NCBI GenBank assembly: GCA_903923795.1
Contig: CAIXYX010000144.1
Location: 1 to 14,766 of the forward strand
DNA: 14,766 bases
Reading direction: 5' to 3'
DNA from: an uncultured Microcaldota archaeon
Lineage (GTDB): Archaea > Micrarchaeota > Micrarchaeia > Anstonellales > Anstonellaceae
In this document: positions 14,520 to 14,766 of the stretch, piece after piece
Position numbering within the stretch: the first letter of the stretch is position 1
Layout: each line of letters starts with the position of its first letter
Position numbers and translations under genes: made by a program
Notes under the pieces: model-generated
Databases searched by the model: none
What the model was told of the DNA's origin: nothing
The model's input: the letters and a program-made list of their open reading frames with translations, nothing else

Positions 14520-14766
14520 TTAGTATGGCCCCAGGAACTTGGACCCATTGAAATGGATCATGTGGTCCGGCTTTTCGGAAATCCAGGCCTCGGTTTCCCA
14601 CGCTATTTCAGCCGCGCCGTTCATTCCGGGCAGGGGATAGGCGCAATATTCAACCGTATTCAATTTTGTCAGGCCGTTAGTGTACGCGGTTACGTTATAG
14701 CCTCCCGGTTTTATTGAATTTCTGGGGACCAGGTCGCCGCCCGCCTCGTTGTCGGTAAGAGCAGGC
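14520..14766 (-). CDS. Unknown protein, C-terminal part (5' end outside window)
   Basis: One minus-strand frame is open from the window edge to TAA at 14520-14522, giving 81 residues that read like real protein. It begins PALTDNEAGGDLVPRNSI, then KPGGYNVTAYTNGLTKL, VEYCAYPLPGMNGAAEIAW and MIHFNGSKFLGPY at the end. Gly, Tyr, Asn and Pro are frequent, charged runs are absent and no helix-rich pattern is seen, which suits a beta-rich surface, secreted or virion-like protein (inference). It belongs to the GC-rich region right of the tRNA, so it may be cargo of the integrated element. I do not recognise a family. The plus-strand frame over the same bases is Arg- and Pro-rich and less likely. Confidence 0.6.
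   Translation of the reverse strand, partial: PALTDNEAGGDLVPRNSIKPGGYNVTAYTNGLTKLNTVEYCAYPLPGMNGAAEIAWETEAWISEKPDHMIHFNGSKFLGPY

Noticed and set aside
14436..14717. Plus-strand 93-codon frame at the right end
   Set aside because: Arg/Pro-rich low-quality sequence over hairpins; the opposite strand reads as more credible protein.

Overview
The window looks archaeal. It carries a tRNA-Leu gene with an intron at the archaeal position 37/38, flanked by a predicted bulge-helix-bulge. It also has TATA-type promoters, a leaderless Lrp-type regulator, a HerA/VirB4-type ATPase and an archaeal XerA-like integrase with a C-terminal zinc ribbon. The dominant Shine-Dalgarno form is (A)GG(G)TG six bases before ATG. 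The many unrecognised genes and the style of the cysteine-rich family suggest a little-studied lineage, possibly DPANN, but no marker gene here settles that.

Left region (1-6111, + strand): a tightly packed run of paralogous genes, with 4-8 bp overlaps or a 1 bp gap, encoding an uncharacterised cysteine-rich repeat protein family. The unit is a pair of related modules. The N module ends in a motif like MFSFN..(K)RY.IGN. The C module ends in CxxCYFCHN..NCxxCMFCFNVKAKRYAIGN followed by a helix and SIFNIG. The first pair is two separate genes (1-651 and 653-1414). The next three pairs are single fused proteins of 514-528 residues. A sixth gene of the family (8326-9963) lies beyond two minus-strand genes.

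Middle region (6112-8325): an intergenic stretch rich in inverted repeats, then two minus-strand genes. These are a double-unit Lrp/AsnC regulator (7207-8205) and, translationally coupled to it, a substrate-binding-protein-like NMT1/THI5-type protein with no signal peptide (6336-7205). The regulator is divergent from the sixth cysteine-rich gene and shares a short AT-rich promoter region with it, so it may sense a small molecule and control the array.

Right region (9964-14766): a HerA/VirB4-type ATPase gene, then tRNA-Leu(CAA). Directly downstream of the tRNA is an integrase preceded by a perfect 16-bp palindrome and coupled to a membrane-anchored protein with a nuclease-like C-terminal domain. 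By eye, GC content rises just after the tRNA. This fits the left end of an integrative element inserted at the tRNA gene; no second attachment site is visible. The window ends in the 3' part of a minus-strand gene of unknown function.
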